A DNA stretch of 64,000 nucleotides, taken from the NCBI RefSeq assembly GCF_000471905.2, contig NW_006497560.1:1133398-1197397 (forward strand), in the 5' to 3' direction. Position numbers and translations under genes: made by a program. The first letter of the stretch is position 1. The number at the start of each line of letters is the position of its first letter. Shown one piece after another: positions 54,701 to 62,032 of the stretch. Source of the stretch: Amborella trichopoda (taxonomy: Eukaryota; Streptophyta; Magnoliopsida; Amborellales; Amborellaceae). The notes under the pieces are model-generated. The model saw nothing but the letters and a program-made list of their open reading frames with translations. It ran no database searches and was not told where the DNA came from.

Positions 54701-54898
54701 CAGAATGGAGGGTCTTTTATTAGCTGTAACTGTGTTGTATCTTCTGTTTTGATGAATTTTCTTTTGTTTTAATGAATTGTCTTGTTTTGATGAATTATAA
54801 CTGTGTTTTATCTTATTTTCATATTTCTTCGAAATAAAAGGTCCATCGTGTAGCAGAACTTCGACAGGAGATTGAATCAAAGGAAGCAGCCCAGCAAG
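16021..54898 (+). CDS. GC2: Golgin candidate 2-like Golgi coiled-coil protein, 5' portion of gene
   Basis: A golgin-84-type tether of the Golgi, expected to sit on Golgi membranes by a C-terminal anchor and project a coiled coil that captures vesicles. The visible exons encode about 503 residues. Residues 1-40 (start MAGWISSKLKVAETFLQQ) form the conserved plant GC2 N-terminus. DWTELL is at about 107-112. A Ser/Asp/Glu-rich stretch lies at about 349-370, and coiled coil runs from about 371 onward (KALEAIKEREDFAARLEGE, ASELQTNMMEAMEA). Plant GC2 proteins are about 670 residues, so about 170 residues including the anchor lie past base 64000. All exon junctions keep phase (0,0,0,0,1). No stops or frameshifts were seen, so the gene looks functional despite a 33-kb intron. 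The assignment rests on remembered plant GC2 motifs. Confidence 0.88.
16075..16345 (+). other. GC2 intron 1 (271 bp, apparent GC-AG)
   Basis: The donor context is CAG|GCATGC and the acceptor TGCTGTTCCAG. No repeat or coding content was seen. Confidence 0.65.
16346..17572 (+). CDS. GC2: GC2 exon 2 (409 codons)
   Basis: This is the main N-terminal exon, running from IDQQAAESLGKNEKS to LAEWEKQQAQE. It is low-complexity and polar, with DWTELL, a Ser/Glu/Asp-rich segment and the start of the coiled coil. It ends with GAG|GTCACA in phase 0. If the intron were retained, translation would continue 20 codons to a TGA at 17633-17635. Confidence 0.9.
17573..19057. other. Start of intron 2, low repeat content
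   Basis: This is unique-looking intron sequence, apart from the MITE-like block at about 18061-18590. No exon-like coding segment was recognised. Confidence 0.5.
18061..18590. repeat. Possible MITE with GGAAAAATC inverted ends
   Basis: The left end reads GAAGGAAAAATC and the right end GATTTTTCCTACAC. The interior is rich in GGTT/CCGG phrases typical of some hAT-type MITEs (AACGGTTGAA, GGCCGGCTGAACC). No exact target duplication was found. Confidence 0.35.
19063..23258 (-). repeat. Element D left LTR (3' LTR, about 4.2 kb)
   Basis: From 21283 to 23258 it matches the right copy closely, low-90s percent by eye over 22760-23255. The shared inner end is GCCTTCAAACA / GGCTTCAAACA. From 19063 to 21283 there is no partner in the window. 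It contains GA-rich tracts (20510-20540, 21655-21800) and a 24-bp array at 21141-21270. Apparent His/Ser/Cys-rich proteins on the minus strand at 20995-21441 arise from these repeats. Confidence 0.65.
21141..21270. repeat. 24-bp tandem array in the element D LTR
   Basis: Five to six units of GATAAGGTGGAAGTCGTGCA plus four variable bases. Confidence 0.85.
23259..27130. other. Element D non-coding 3' region with tandem arrays
   Basis: GC-richer than its surroundings and free of protein domains. It has repeated phrases AGTCCTCACCCT, TTGGACGGTCTT (23486-23650 and again near 25545), ACTCATGGTGCCC, TTTTCACCGTGCCCG (24408-24600 and 26765-26960), GGTCATGCCGCC (24625-27130), and the 76-bp array at 25754-26475. 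The family resemblance is to tandem-repeat-rich 3' regions of Tat/Retand-type elements. Confidence 0.55.
25754..26475. repeat. 76-bp tandem array, about 10 units
   Basis: The unit carries GAAGCCTCACAGTCGGAACT, TGGTACGCCTCTT, GGAGAGACGAGTGCATGC and CATGCTCTGCTT. Two successive CCTCACAG phrases start at 26097 and 26173, giving 76 bp. Alternating units replace the GGAGAGACGAG part with TGTCGATGAGGCAG. Overlapping frames give apparent repeat proteins that should be ignored. Confidence 0.88.
27160..27818 (-). pseudogene. Element D gag fragment (Tat/Ogre-like)
   Basis: Minus-strand translation starts in gag with TGAAFKWYSQLPPESISSW and continues MEEEFFKCFCDIERKVQLFA, then MIEYIERWRNLATAI, the capsid C-terminal region of Ty3 gag. 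After a stop the nucleocapsid-type segment YHRGLGHRTEECRAAKD, then FINMGKLNGG, lies at about 27165-27260. The N-terminal half is missing: the sequence runs straight out of LTR at about 27818. This created a chimeric reading frame (27346-27933) that is half LTR. Confidence 0.8.
28403..31982 (-). mobile_element. hAT (Ac-like) DNA transposon nested in the element D LTR
   Basis: A 3.6-kb insertion interrupts LTR sequence that is continuous in the left copy. The ends are imperfect inverted repeats (GTTTCAAAAAACGC on the left; the complement of the right end begins GTTTAAAAAAACAG). Both ends carry subterminal GGCGCCTAGG motifs. The interior encodes a broken hAT transposase. No clean 8-bp duplication was recovered at the T/C-rich junctions, so the boundaries are within a few bases. 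Confidence 0.8.
28911..31469 (-). pseudogene. hAT transposase (BED finger, DUF659, dimerisation domain), broken
   Basis: Pieces lie in order on the minus strand. 30879-31469 has a BED-like zinc finger (CNFCGHVSNAGINSFKKCLAG; the usual His after FK is Cys) and the LAGIRGDVAPC block. 30398-30928 has the DUF659 core (SLMTDMWSNRRRSNINLLVN, VFLRSIDASND, VVTDNTAPN). About 30200-30350 has MRKFTKTRELVRPRVTRFAT. 29653-29976 has WDRQLHRPLHAARYYL. 29462-29600 has the dimerisation motif (QWWRQHESSAPNLQKM, TTFSGCERNWSSF). 28911-29284 is an acidic C-terminus ending at a stop. A frameshift near 30905 and internal stops make it inactive. Introns may explain some gaps. Confidence 0.88.
33328..33620. other. 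Unclassified spacer between elements D and B
   Basis: No domain was recognised. It contains a short tandem duplication of TAGTGGGCC (33585-33606). The reading frame that crosses from here into the N gap is not credible. Confidence 0.4.
33621..34910 (-). repeat. Element B-left LTR, outer part
   Basis: It begins TATCGCACCTCAAG (decayed TGTCACACC end) and matches the A and C LTRs: AACACTAAAATTCTTGAGATG, GCTGTACATAC, ATGAGTTTGGCTACTCAGTAA. It also matches the inverted copy at 44700-45887. It includes CAACGGGTAAATCCGTTG near 34815 and three 33-bp subrepeats (34556-34650). It is interrupted by an assembly gap and ends where LINE sequence begins. About 0.75 kb of LTR present in the right copy is missing here. 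Confidence 0.82.
33769..34240. other. Assembly gap (472 N)
   Basis: A run of N inside the B-left LTR. In the inverted copy the corresponding place is a (TA)n microsatellite that is also gapped (45419-45575). Confidence 0.99.
34913..36526 (-). pseudogene. LINE ORF2 C-terminal half: reverse transcriptase and zf-RVT
   Basis: It contains KGKRGLRQGDPLSRYLFLL, then the catalytic block as LFYANDVLSF, where an active enzyme has Tyr-Ala-Asp-Asp. Then VQYLGLPLFRG, SKSKVFFFGPP, GVHLIKWKTVCLP and MDFWMDPWL. At the end are DSLVWIHSTDGSFSIKRAWD (zf-RVT). Frame breaks occur at about 36252 and 35125. The YADD to YAND change alone would abolish copying. Confidence 0.88.
36527..38110 (-). pseudogene. LINE ORF2 N-terminal half: endonuclease and start of reverse transcriptase
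   Basis: ORF2 starts at MILAMSIAAWNVKGLQGW (38110). Endonuclease motifs follow: FLLKTKLP (the usual ETK Glu is Lys), LVLGDFNTLL, RRLDRALATTDWI, and SNHCPLLV in place of SDHxPL. The reverse-transcriptase N-terminus has SAPRPDGLSMEFYKFGWEVI and DFRPIGLCNV. The breaks at about 37880 and 37300 and the changed catalytic residue make it inactive. Confidence 0.87.
38111..39850 (-). pseudogene. LINE ORF1 remnants (DUF4283 and zinc knuckle)
   Basis: Minus-strand pieces include GVFYFEEMDTSPIEIINGKK, then FVKIDKKV (39668-39886), and LGHQPDWNYMKEMLKKMWRL, then VLSVDEGFLIFH (39380-39655), the DUF4283 RNA-binding region of plant L1 ORF1. CRRVGHMPESCR-like zinc-knuckle sequence lies near 39130-39170. The 38298-38995 part is acidic and polar linker. 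Stops and frameshifts occur between pieces. ORF1 binds LINE RNA. Confidence 0.78.
39851..41126 (-). repeat. Element B-left LTR, inner part
   Basis: It resumes LTR sequence after the LINE and ends GGGTCGTCACA at 41126. It pairs in reverse with 42777-43856. It contains an array of ACTTGCACATAAC-type units (39853-40075). Confidence 0.85.
39853..40075. repeat. 15-bp tandem array in the B-left LTR
   Basis: About 14 units of TTGCACATAACAC with small changes. The reverse-complement array lies at 43590-43850. Both give spurious Cys/Val/Tyr-rich proteins. Confidence 0.9.
41127..41790 (+). pseudogene. Ty3/gypsy integrase C-terminal fragment
   Basis: Plus-strand translation, starting at the first base after the LTR end, gives TLDKDTKFELSWRTL (integrase SDRDTKF region), VNRSTGKS-like NRSTGKSQFEIVGGQSP, and LKKISPSQVLKKMKDDGYLV, then DLPNNL, and IFNVVEIYEFHG. 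This is the second catalytic Asp through the C-terminal extension of a gypsy integrase unlike elements A and C. There are several frame changes. It is one of the few transposon pieces in sense with GC2. Confidence 0.8.
41791..42776. other. Spacer between the B LTRs, probable 3' part of the same Ty3 element
   Basis: No domain was recognised after the integrase fragment. It is mostly AT-rich sequence with a poly(A) run near 42640. The last bases before the B-right LTR (GAAGGATAAGTACAGGAAAA) are purine-rich and could be a polypurine tract. Confidence 0.4.
43857..44093 (+). pseudogene. LINE ORF1 fragment inside the B-right LTR
   Basis: Translation GVFYFEEMDTSPIGIINDKK, then FVKIDKKV, is the same ORF1 stretch as at 39668-39886, joined to the same LTR position. 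It breaks off into LTR sequence after an ATATGAAAGA phrase at 44093. The rest of the LINE is absent here. Confidence 0.85.
44095..44470. repeat. Tandem array of GATAAGATATGTGTGCATG units
   Basis: About nine degenerate units of about 36-37 bp containing GATATGTGTGCATG, then CAACATGCTT, then TGATA. The C LTR has a decayed equivalent near 59340-59460. In B-left this part is deleted. Confidence 0.8.
45365..45714. repeat. TA microsatellites flanking an assembly gap
   Basis: (TA)n at 45365-45417, N at 45419-45575, an odd TAG/TAC-rich block at 45576-45662, and (TA)n again at 45663-45714. This looks like one long TA tract that could not be assembled. Confidence 0.85.
45419..45575. other. Assembly gap (157 N)
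   Basis: A run of N within the B-right LTR microsatellite. Confidence 0.99.
46150..46440 (-). pseudogene. Element E integrase zinc-domain fragment
   Basis: Minus-strand translation includes ESHGGNLGDHFGQSKNIALV, then EEKYYLPKL. This corresponds to the gypsy integrase N-terminal block (HxGGLxGHxGxxKT, then YYWPxL). It is a short remnant. Confidence 0.7.
46919..47200 (-). pseudogene. Element E reverse transcriptase fragment with 53-bp duplication
   Basis: Translation gives DNRAINEITIKYSFPIPKLD and DLLDNMSNAFIFSKIDLR, the reverse-transcriptase fingers/palm region. Just after SKIDLR a 53-bp stretch is duplicated in tandem (46926 and 46979, GGAGAAGATAAAAGC), disrupting the frame. Confidence 0.85.
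47990..49068 (-). pseudogene. Element E gag and zinc knuckle
   Basis: A CCHC zinc knuckle, CFNCGEQGHCSSKC, lies at about 48010-48055 on the minus strand. Gag-like sequence upstream includes QLMLHREAQERPHEN, HPFMVQNIDMNPFQPHWKR, YQFMTQIDLRETD and AYQLAVEVEEH, with several stops. Confidence 0.72.
49084..50864. other. End of intron 2: probable element E LTR and unclassified DNA
   Basis: 49084 onward probably begins the element E 5' LTR, end unknown. 49500-50540 shows no domain. A run of alternating purine-pyrimidine (ATGTATGTATATGTGCATG type) is at 50175-50240. A family 1 repeat lies at 50545-50745, ending about 120 bp before exon 3. Confidence 0.45.
50545..50745. repeat. Dispersed repeat, family 1, copy c
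   Basis: The ends form an inverted pair (GTCCATCTTAGAGATGGAT and CATCCATCTTTAAGATGGAT). The core AAAATAAAATAATAGTTTTG, GATTTTCGTGGGACCGCCACC is diverged from copies a and b. Confidence 0.5.
50865..50975 (+). CDS. GC2: GC2 exon 3 (37 codons)
   Basis: It encodes ASELQTNMMEAMEAVDIEKQ, then KHNSTRMEALACLAKLE, a coiled-coil segment almost colinear with plant GC2. Acceptor TTCATCAG|GCT, donor GAG|GTTTTG. Phase 0 at both ends. Confidence 0.92.
50976..51147 (+). other. GC2 intron 3 (172 bp)
   Basis: A short GT-AG intron, AT-rich, with acceptor TTGTTGCAG. No repeat was seen. Confidence 0.85.
51148..51207 (+). CDS. GC2: GC2 exon 4 (20 codons)
   Basis: It encodes TTNAELAKSLATTQWKLEVE, matching the coiled-coil continuation of plant GC2 (AELxxSLA). 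Acceptor TTGCAG|ACT, donor GAG|GTATGC. Phase 0. Confidence 0.9.
51208..54840 (+). other. GC2 intron 4 (3.6 kb), unclassified repeats
   Basis: GTATGC donor and AAATAAAAG acceptor. The 51530-53040 stretch has an LTR-like look (GATGTGGGATTCAA phrase), but no paired ends or duplication were found. 53040-54700 shows no protein domain. No extra exon was recognised between exons 4 and 5. Confidence 0.6.
54841..54898 (+). CDS. GC2: GC2 exon 5 (19 codons plus one base)
   Basis: It encodes VHRVAELRQEIESKEAAQQ, continuing the coiled coil. Acceptor AAAAG|GTC, donor CAAG|GTATAT. It ends in phase 1. It is the last exon visible; the next one lies beyond 64000. Confidence 0.85.
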
Positions 54899-55240
54899 GT
54901 ATATACTTCATGAGTATGGAATTAAAATTCCATGCATACATTCGAACGAACTGATAAGTTCATATTTTAGCCTAAGTTGCAGTGCATAGTGCTGATTTGT
55001 TGCAATCTGTTGACATTTGTGTAAGCTGCTTGCATTTTGCACATTCACATACTGGTATTGACTTTTTGCTAGTGGTTCATAATCATGTAATCTTCACCTG
55101 TAATGTGGATGAGTTGTTTCTGTGCAAAGTTATTTTTGGTTGTTGGAACTTGATCATATCTATCTGCATATTTTGATGAGCCTTTGCCCAAATTTTATCC
55201 TTATTAGTTCATTTTGCAGATAGTTCTCCTTAGAAATTTT

Positions 55241-55678
55241 TAGGGGTGGCAACAGGTTAGGTCTGACCGGACCCGGACCAGGACCAGGACCCGGACTCGG
55301 ACCCGAACACAACCGGTCCTAACTAGACCCGAACTCGATTGGACCCGACCTAAAAAAATATCTAAATAAATATAATATTTATATTAAGTATATACATGTT
55401 TATCTACATATTATATAACTAAAATATATAATTATATTTATTTAAATATTATTCAAATATTGCAGATTATATATTATTTAAATATTAACACTATGTGGAT
55501 TGGGCCGGTTGGGTCCGGGTCAAGTCTACATGGACCCAGGCCGGACCCGAATAGTGTTTAGATCCAATATTTGAATCCAGACCCGACCCACTGGGTCCAA
55601 TTTTTGGACCCATACCTGGATCGGGCTCGGGTCCGGTTGTCAAGTCTTGGGTCTGCTCCAGGTCTGCTGCCACCCCTA
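55241..55678. mobile_element. hAT-type MITE (438 bp) with perfect 8-bp target duplication
   Basis: Terminal inverted repeats TAGGGGTGGCAACAG / complement TAGGGGTGGCAGCAG. Flanked on both sides by GAAATTTT (55233-55240 and 55679-55686). The interior is rich in GGACCCGG phrases and codes for nothing. The 8-bp duplication and the GGGGTGGCA termini identify a non-autonomous hAT. Confidence 0.93.
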
Positions 55679-58374
55679 GAAATTTTGCTACATTCTTTTT
55701 GTGTATGGTCGACAATCATGCTAGTTTTTTCTTTCTTTTCATAGAGATATTGATTTTTGTAAATTCCTGTAGAAATTTTTTTTTTGGTTGGGTGTTCTGA
55801 GAATTATATGAATTGCTTTATGAATATCATAAAAATATGAGAATTTTCCCCCCTCTGATTTAAATTGGTTTGAAGAAGAAGTGAGTTTTTGGGTTGGAGA
55901 TTTCTTCTGGTGGTTCTTTACTTTGATTGTTATTGTATAAAGTACATTAATTTATGACATTTTTTGGCTTAGCAATAAGGCACAAGCCTGATAATTTTGC
56001 CAATTAATTTGCTTGAGAAATTTCAGTATAATTATTTTTCTGGAAGAATATAAATTCAAAGAGATGCCAGAAAAATGGGAAAGTTGTAAAAGGATTAGTA
56101 AATTGGATTAACAATGAAAAAAAAAGAAAAGCCAAAAGATTTCCTACTCTTGCAGGAGTATATTGTCCATTTTTTCCCTTGGGCAAAATCTGATGTAGGC
56201 ATTATTTTAGGACCCTAAATATTGAGGATATGATATCTTCAACCCACATACTCTCCTCAATGAAAAGGATTTGCAAATTGCTCTGTGTACGCTCATAAAG
56301 AAAGAGATGTCTCAAGATTTAACAGAGGCTGTCCATTTTTTGGTGGGTGAGATCTATGTGTTAACGAACTCAAAATTCAAAATTTTTCCTTTGTAAATAA
56401 TCATCTAGTGACTCTTATGTGATTCTCAAAATTTCAGATTGAAAAAAAATCTCCCTTGTAGGTCTTCTGACCGAGTGAGTAGATGTACAATATATGTTCC
56501 TGAGGGAGCATAGTATACATACTCAAAAAAAATTTCAAGAAAGAATAGTTTTTAGCATCTCTAAAATTAACTCATTTCTGTCTCAAACCCCATAAATTTT
56601 GAAAGTGACAAGTAGTTAATTGTTAAACAAAGTCTAATAGTTGATTGATTGATTTTATAGTTCAACATTCATCTTTGAATTATCAATCTTGAATCAAACA
56701 TTTGAACTCGTCATTCATCAAATAAAAAAATTATAAACCTAGAATGTCGCTTTCAAAGAAAATTAGGATTTTGCTTGGGTTCAAGAAGTATTGCATGATG
56801 GAAGTATTGGATATATGGCCTTTCAAGACCTTATATGGAATGCCAACACTGTTCAGAGTCACAGTGGGAGTGACCAGGAACATAGTGGCTACCAGAGTCT
56901 TTGTGTGCTGGGATCCAGATAGGCCAAAATAACCCCGTTTTGATTGAGGCAAGTTCTTGAAGCGTGTTGTGAATAGAGAGGTTTTACGATTTTTCCTCTA
57001 GTTAGGGTCGGTATGACTGGTTTCTCCTCATGTCGTGTAAGCCAGGGCTTGGGGATTAGTGAATCCCCGTTTGTTTGAGGTATGTTATGTATAAGCCCTG
57101 TGTGAGCATAGCTGGGCTGTAAGAGGACATGAGCCCAAATCCATGACATGTGAAGCTTGCTCACATCATGTGCATAGACAGTCGTATTTTAGGAAGCCGT
57201 TCTGATATGGTAAGCTTCAGCTATCAAAACTGTGCACGTGTGCTGAGAGAGGACCTTCGTATCCGCAAGAGTCCATGTCCTTGGGAGGCACTTGTAATCC
57301 ACAAAACACCTTAGAATTCGTGCAACCCTCGGTTAGTTTTGATAGGTCCACTCATGTCCGGACTGAAGTTTGTGATGCATAGGGACCTTTTGGGCTGGTT
57401 TGAGAAATTGGATTAGGTTTTTGGGTATAGCCCAATGGAGTACCACACAGATCGATCTCCTGTGGAATTGAGGTTTTCCACCCCAGATTTATGAGAAGTG
57501 TCAGACACTAATGTTTTGATAAGAAATGATAAAAAATGATTTACCAGGATTTTAGATAACCCTAATGTTTTTATAAGAAGTGATAAAAAATGATTTACCA
57601 TGATTTTAGATGATTTTTGAAAATTTTATTTCATAGGAAAAATACTTTGACAAATTTGTTGTGTAAATTCCAATTAAGGGCATCTGCACATATGGCATGT
57701 GGCACATAAATGGCCAATGTGTGTCACACGTGCATCCCATGGGGCAGCCACGTCATTGCCCAATGGACATGACATGAAAACCCTAACCTTAGGCGTGGAA
57801 GCCCTTGCTTGGATGTGACACATAACTTTGACATAATGATGTCATGTCCCCCCCTTTGATAACGACCCCATGTGTGATTGAAGCTTCACATTAATTGAAA
57901 CAAATGGGTGGCACGCCACCCCAATTGGAGATTTGAAAGGGAGATATTTTATTAAGGGTTGTGATTTATTGATTGAAAAATCAATGATTAAGATGAAGTT
58001 GTTTTTGAAAATTAAGGTTTCCAGGGCACTTAAGAAATTATTGAAAATGTGTGGAGGTGTTATGTCGGTATGGTGATAAAGGTGTATTCAATCATCGCCA
58101 TCCATGTGATAGCCATCAATGGTGATTGACTAGGCTAAGTCTTTATCCTCTCTCAGCTATTGGATCACTCAATGGGTGGTTATATCTAATCTAATGTTTA
58201 CATCCCACATGAAATGTTTATAAATATGACCTCCTCTCATTCCATTCACACTTGAATGGTTTTAAATTGAATCACCTACCTCTCCTCGCCAAAGCCTCAT
58301 GCCTCACTCAAATACGTCTTTTCTTTGTCATGATTTTGTGTTAGTTGTTCTTCTTGTTTAAGGCACACCTTTTA

Positions 58375-60597
58375 TGTCACACCCCAAGTTTTATAATATT
58401 AGAATTCCTGAGATGTCACAGTCCATTCTTAAAGAACAACAAAAAAACAAATTTGAAAGTTTCACTAAATATTACATCAAAACAAAATTTCCACTTACCT
58501 TTTTGATTTGTACAACGTTTTTTGCAAGAAGATCTATGTGTATATACAACTGTAATAAAACAAAAATACAAAATGGAATTCATCCATGACTACAACCTTC
58601 TTCCAACTACTTCTGCTGTACATACGAACCATGTGGCTGCGATTGTTCTGAAAAACATTTCAGAATAGTTTGATGAGTTTGACAACGCAGTAAGTGACCA
58701 TCATTATCCCCGCAAATCATGTTTAGAGAGTGTAAATATTTTCTAAACGAACATATATTAAGCAGAATTTTGACATACTGATTTCATGCATTCTAATATA
58801 TGCTATTAGACATATTCGCTTCTAATCTTACACATATCCTGTATTCCTTATTAAACAAAAAAAATAAGCATAATACATCGACCATATGCACGTGATCATA
58901 TCAAGATCATATTACTACAATCAAGTATCAGATGTGGTCAAATAAGTATTCATAATAACAGAAGTCCTGCAATAGAAGCACTAACCTCGAGTTCCAGGCT
59001 TTGTTTCAAGGTTAGGACTTCTATTATCTCACAAGATGAAGCACCACCAACGGGTAAATCTATTGCATAGTACCTCACACACACACAAAACCCCAACGTG
59101 CATTGGGGCTTTTGATAGGCACTGACCTTGCAAGACACGGCCCTCTCATGTGCCCTTCTGGCGAGAGAGCGTTACACTACCAAAAGGAGTCCCAATGAGT
59201 AGTGCCTCACATAAATTTTGGGGGTGCGACGTCCCAAACACAACCCAATCCTAACTTTTGTCCTATCATAGAGAATAAGGATAAATCACAACTGCCGGCA
59301 TAAGTATCTCATAAGATCATAACAGAGTCATATCTCCATACGCTCATATTTTATTGATAGCATGTTAACATGCACACCTATTTTATTAAAAGCATGCTGC
59401 TTTGCATATATATCTTACCAGAAGCATGTTGCTATGTACACATATCTTATCAAAAATATGTCTCATATGTAATTACAAGGAACCTCAACATTTCTATGCT
59501 GTACATATAGTCACGAGGAGCATCACTATGTCATATTATCATGTATATCAGTTCAAAAGACCTTATATGTCAATTGTAGGCTATTTATCAATGTAGTAGA
59601 TGTCAGACAACAATGCTTTTCCATAAAATAATTCAAAGTAATTACTTGCACCTAACACCTGTACATAACCCCTGCATATAACACCGTATAATATTTGCAT
59701 ATATATGACATTTTCAGTATCTAATATTTATGCTACAGATATTATAGTTATATATGGAGGTACATAAAACTTATAGTTTCAGAGATATTATGATTACATG
59801 CAGAATTATTTCTGGAAATACTATAGGAACATCAGTTTTCTTCAAATAATGATTTTGCAAGAAAAATGAAGCCACTTACCTATGGGTCACTTTGAGATGA
59901 ATATGGTATTGCCGTTGCTGAAGTGGAACTGGAATCAAAGGTGCTTAGGTAGAGAGAGAAATTCCCAATGGAGAGGGAGAGAAAGAACCAATTGATGGCT
60001 TAGTTCATGGGCTAATGGCATATTTATAAGTGTAGGGCTCAACCTAGACTCGACACATGGCATCCATGTGTCATTTTTAAGGGCCACCTCATGCTATCAT
60101 GGGACACCTCATATTGGCGATTGCCACCTCGTGGCATCTTGAGACACTTCATACTGGTGATTGCCACCTCATAAATACCTCATGTTGGCGATTGCCACCT
60201 CGTGGCATCTCGAGACTCCTCGTACTGGCGATTTCCATCTTGTGCCATCTCGAGACACTTCATACTAGCGATTGCCACCTCGTGCAATCTCGAGACACCT
60301 CATATTGGTGATTGCCACCTCGTGCAATCTCGAGACACCTCGTACTGGCGATTGCCACCTGGTGCAATCTCGAGACACCTCGTACTGGCGATTGCCACCT
60401 CGTGCAATCTCGAGACACCTCGTACTGGTTCCTTACTTTATAAATCTTTTGATGCTACAATAATGATGTTCCCATAGTGTGTCATAACACCATGGACCAT
60501 CATTTAAAGTCATTCATGTATATAAATTTTTATTTAATTATTATATTTATATATATATATTTATTTTTTATATATATATATATTTTAGGTCATCACA
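58375..60597 (-). repeat. Element C LTR (3' LTR, 2223 bp)
   Basis: TGTCACACC to GTCATCACA. It shares long blocks with B (CACCAACGGGTAAATC, GGAGTCCCAATGAGTAGTG, TTTTGATAG) and ends with A. It holds a 42-bp array at 60086-60430. It does not contain the LINE piece found in both B LTRs. Confidence 0.9.
60086..60430. repeat. 42-bp tandem array in the element C LTR, about 8 units
   Basis: The unit reads GGCGATTGCCACCTCGTG, CAATCTCGAGACACCTCGTACT. The last four units are nearly identical. Apparent plus-strand proteins (HLVQSRDTSYWRLPP type) come from this repeat. Confidence 0.9.
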
Positions 60598-60607
60598 TTC
60601 TCCCCCC
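60598..60607 (-). other. Polypurine tract of element C
   Basis: The minus strand reads AAGGGGGGAGAA directly before the LTR terminus TGTGATGACC, matching element A's arrangement. Confidence 0.75.
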
Positions 60608-60626
60608 CTTAATAGAATTTAGTCCT

Positions 60627-61102
60627 CTAAATTTTCGTACCTGATTGCTGAAAAAGATGGGGGTATTTTTCCTGGATCTCATCTTCTCGTTCCCAGGTTG
60701 ATTCCTTCATTGAATGGTACTGCCATAACACACGGACTAGGGGAATTTCCTTTTTACATAACACCCGCACCCTCCTATCTAGTATTTGAATTGGTCGCTC
60801 AATGAAGGTTAGGTCCTCTCTTATCGGTATAGGCTCATATTTTAAGACATGGGACGGGTCGGGCTGATACTTTCGTAATAAAGATACTTGGAAGACATTA
60901 TGGATGTTAGCTAGCTCGGGCGAGGCAAGTCTATATGCCACCATTCCGAACGTTTCCAGGACCTCAAAGGATCCAATATAGCGCGGGCTCAGCTTCCCTT
61001 CTTGCCGAACCTCATGATGCCCTTTGTTGGTGACTCCTTTAGAAAGACCCGATCACCCACAACAAACTCAAGGTCCCTCATTCAGTTATCGGCGTAACTC
61101 TT
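60627..61102 (-). pseudogene. Element C integrase C-terminus and chromodomain
   Basis: The minus strand reads RDLEFVVGDRVFLKES, GIMRFGKKG, then a one-base frameshift near 60998, then YRLASPELANIHNVFQVSLL and ERPIQILDRRVRVLCKKEIP, then LVRVLWQYHSMKESTWERED. The last block is the chromodomain-like tail that defines this clade. It is better preserved than in element A. Confidence 0.88.
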
Positions 61103-62005
61103 CTACCGACTCTGGGCTGTCCTGAGCCTTTTTCTGATCAATGCTATATTATCTGAAGTTATTTGGACGATTTCTGGCCCTAAAAGTCTTCTTTCGCCAA
61201 CCTTGTCCCAAGAAATGGGTGACTTGCATTTCCTTCCATATAGGGCTTCGTATGGTGCCATCTGAATACTGACTTGGAAGCTATTATTATAGGCAAACTC
61301 AATCAGGGGTAAATGGTCATCCCAGCTTCCTGTAAAGTTGGTGACACAAGCCTTTAGCATATCTTCCACGGTCTGGATCATTCTCTCTGATTGCTCATCA
61401 ATCTGAGGCTGAAAGGCAGTATTAAAGGTGAGTTTTGTTCCCAAAGCTGATTGTAAACTAGCCCAAAATCTTGAAGTAAATCGAGTGTCCCTGTCGGACA
61501 CAATACTGACCAAAATTCCATGTAACCTCACTATTTCCTTGATGTACAACTGGGCCACCTGGTCCAAAGTATAGGTCGTGCGAATCGGCAAAGAGTGAGT
61601 AGCTTTGATCAGCCGATCCACAATGACCCAAATACCGTCATGTCTTGAGCTCGTTCTAGGCAAGCCAGAAACAAAATCCATAGAAATATGCACAGGTAAG
61701 GGCTGCAATAACCCGACAGGCTTCTGATGCGCAATTTTTACTTGCTGGCAGGTTAAGCACTTAGATACAAATAGTGCCACCTCCTTCTTCATATCATTCC
61801 ACCAAAAGGTTTTCCTCAGCTCTTGATATATCTTAGTACTTCCAGGATGTATCATATATCGGGAGTGATGTGCTTCTTCCAAAATCATTTTTTTTATGCT
61901 TTCATCATTTGGGACGCAAATCCGACCTTTGAATCTCAATAAGTCATCACTGCTTATAGAGAATTTGTCTCTTTTTCCCAGCTTTATCTCTTCTACAATT
62001 TTCAT
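61103..62005 (-). pseudogene. Element C integrase core, long intact reading frame
   Basis: A 300-codon open stretch. The zinc-binding module is HHSRYMIHPGSTKIYQ with CLTCQQVK. Catalytic Asp lies in MDFVSGLPRTSS, the second Asp in IVSDRDTRFTS, and the Glu in [28 protein letters not shown] and [14 protein letters not shown] follow. The catalytic triad is present, but the element as a whole is deleted and frameshifted, so it cannot move by itself. Confidence 0.92.
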
Positions 62006-62032
62006 GAGCCGGGAGTCCCTCTTTTGTGCCAG

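Noticed and set aside
56744..56952. Open frames of 62-73 residues on both strands in intron 5
   Set aside because: No domain or family motif, and not part of GC2. Length is within chance expectation.
56731..58320. Search for the missing C-terminal GC2 exons
   Set aside because: No segment in this interval or up to 64000 resembles the conserved GC2 C-terminal coiled coil or membrane anchor, so the exons are taken to lie outside the window.
60086..60430. Regular repeats of about 42 bp resembling a CRISPR array
   Set aside because: Units are contiguous without unique spacers, lie inside a plant LTR, and there are no cas genes. It is an LTR subrepeat.
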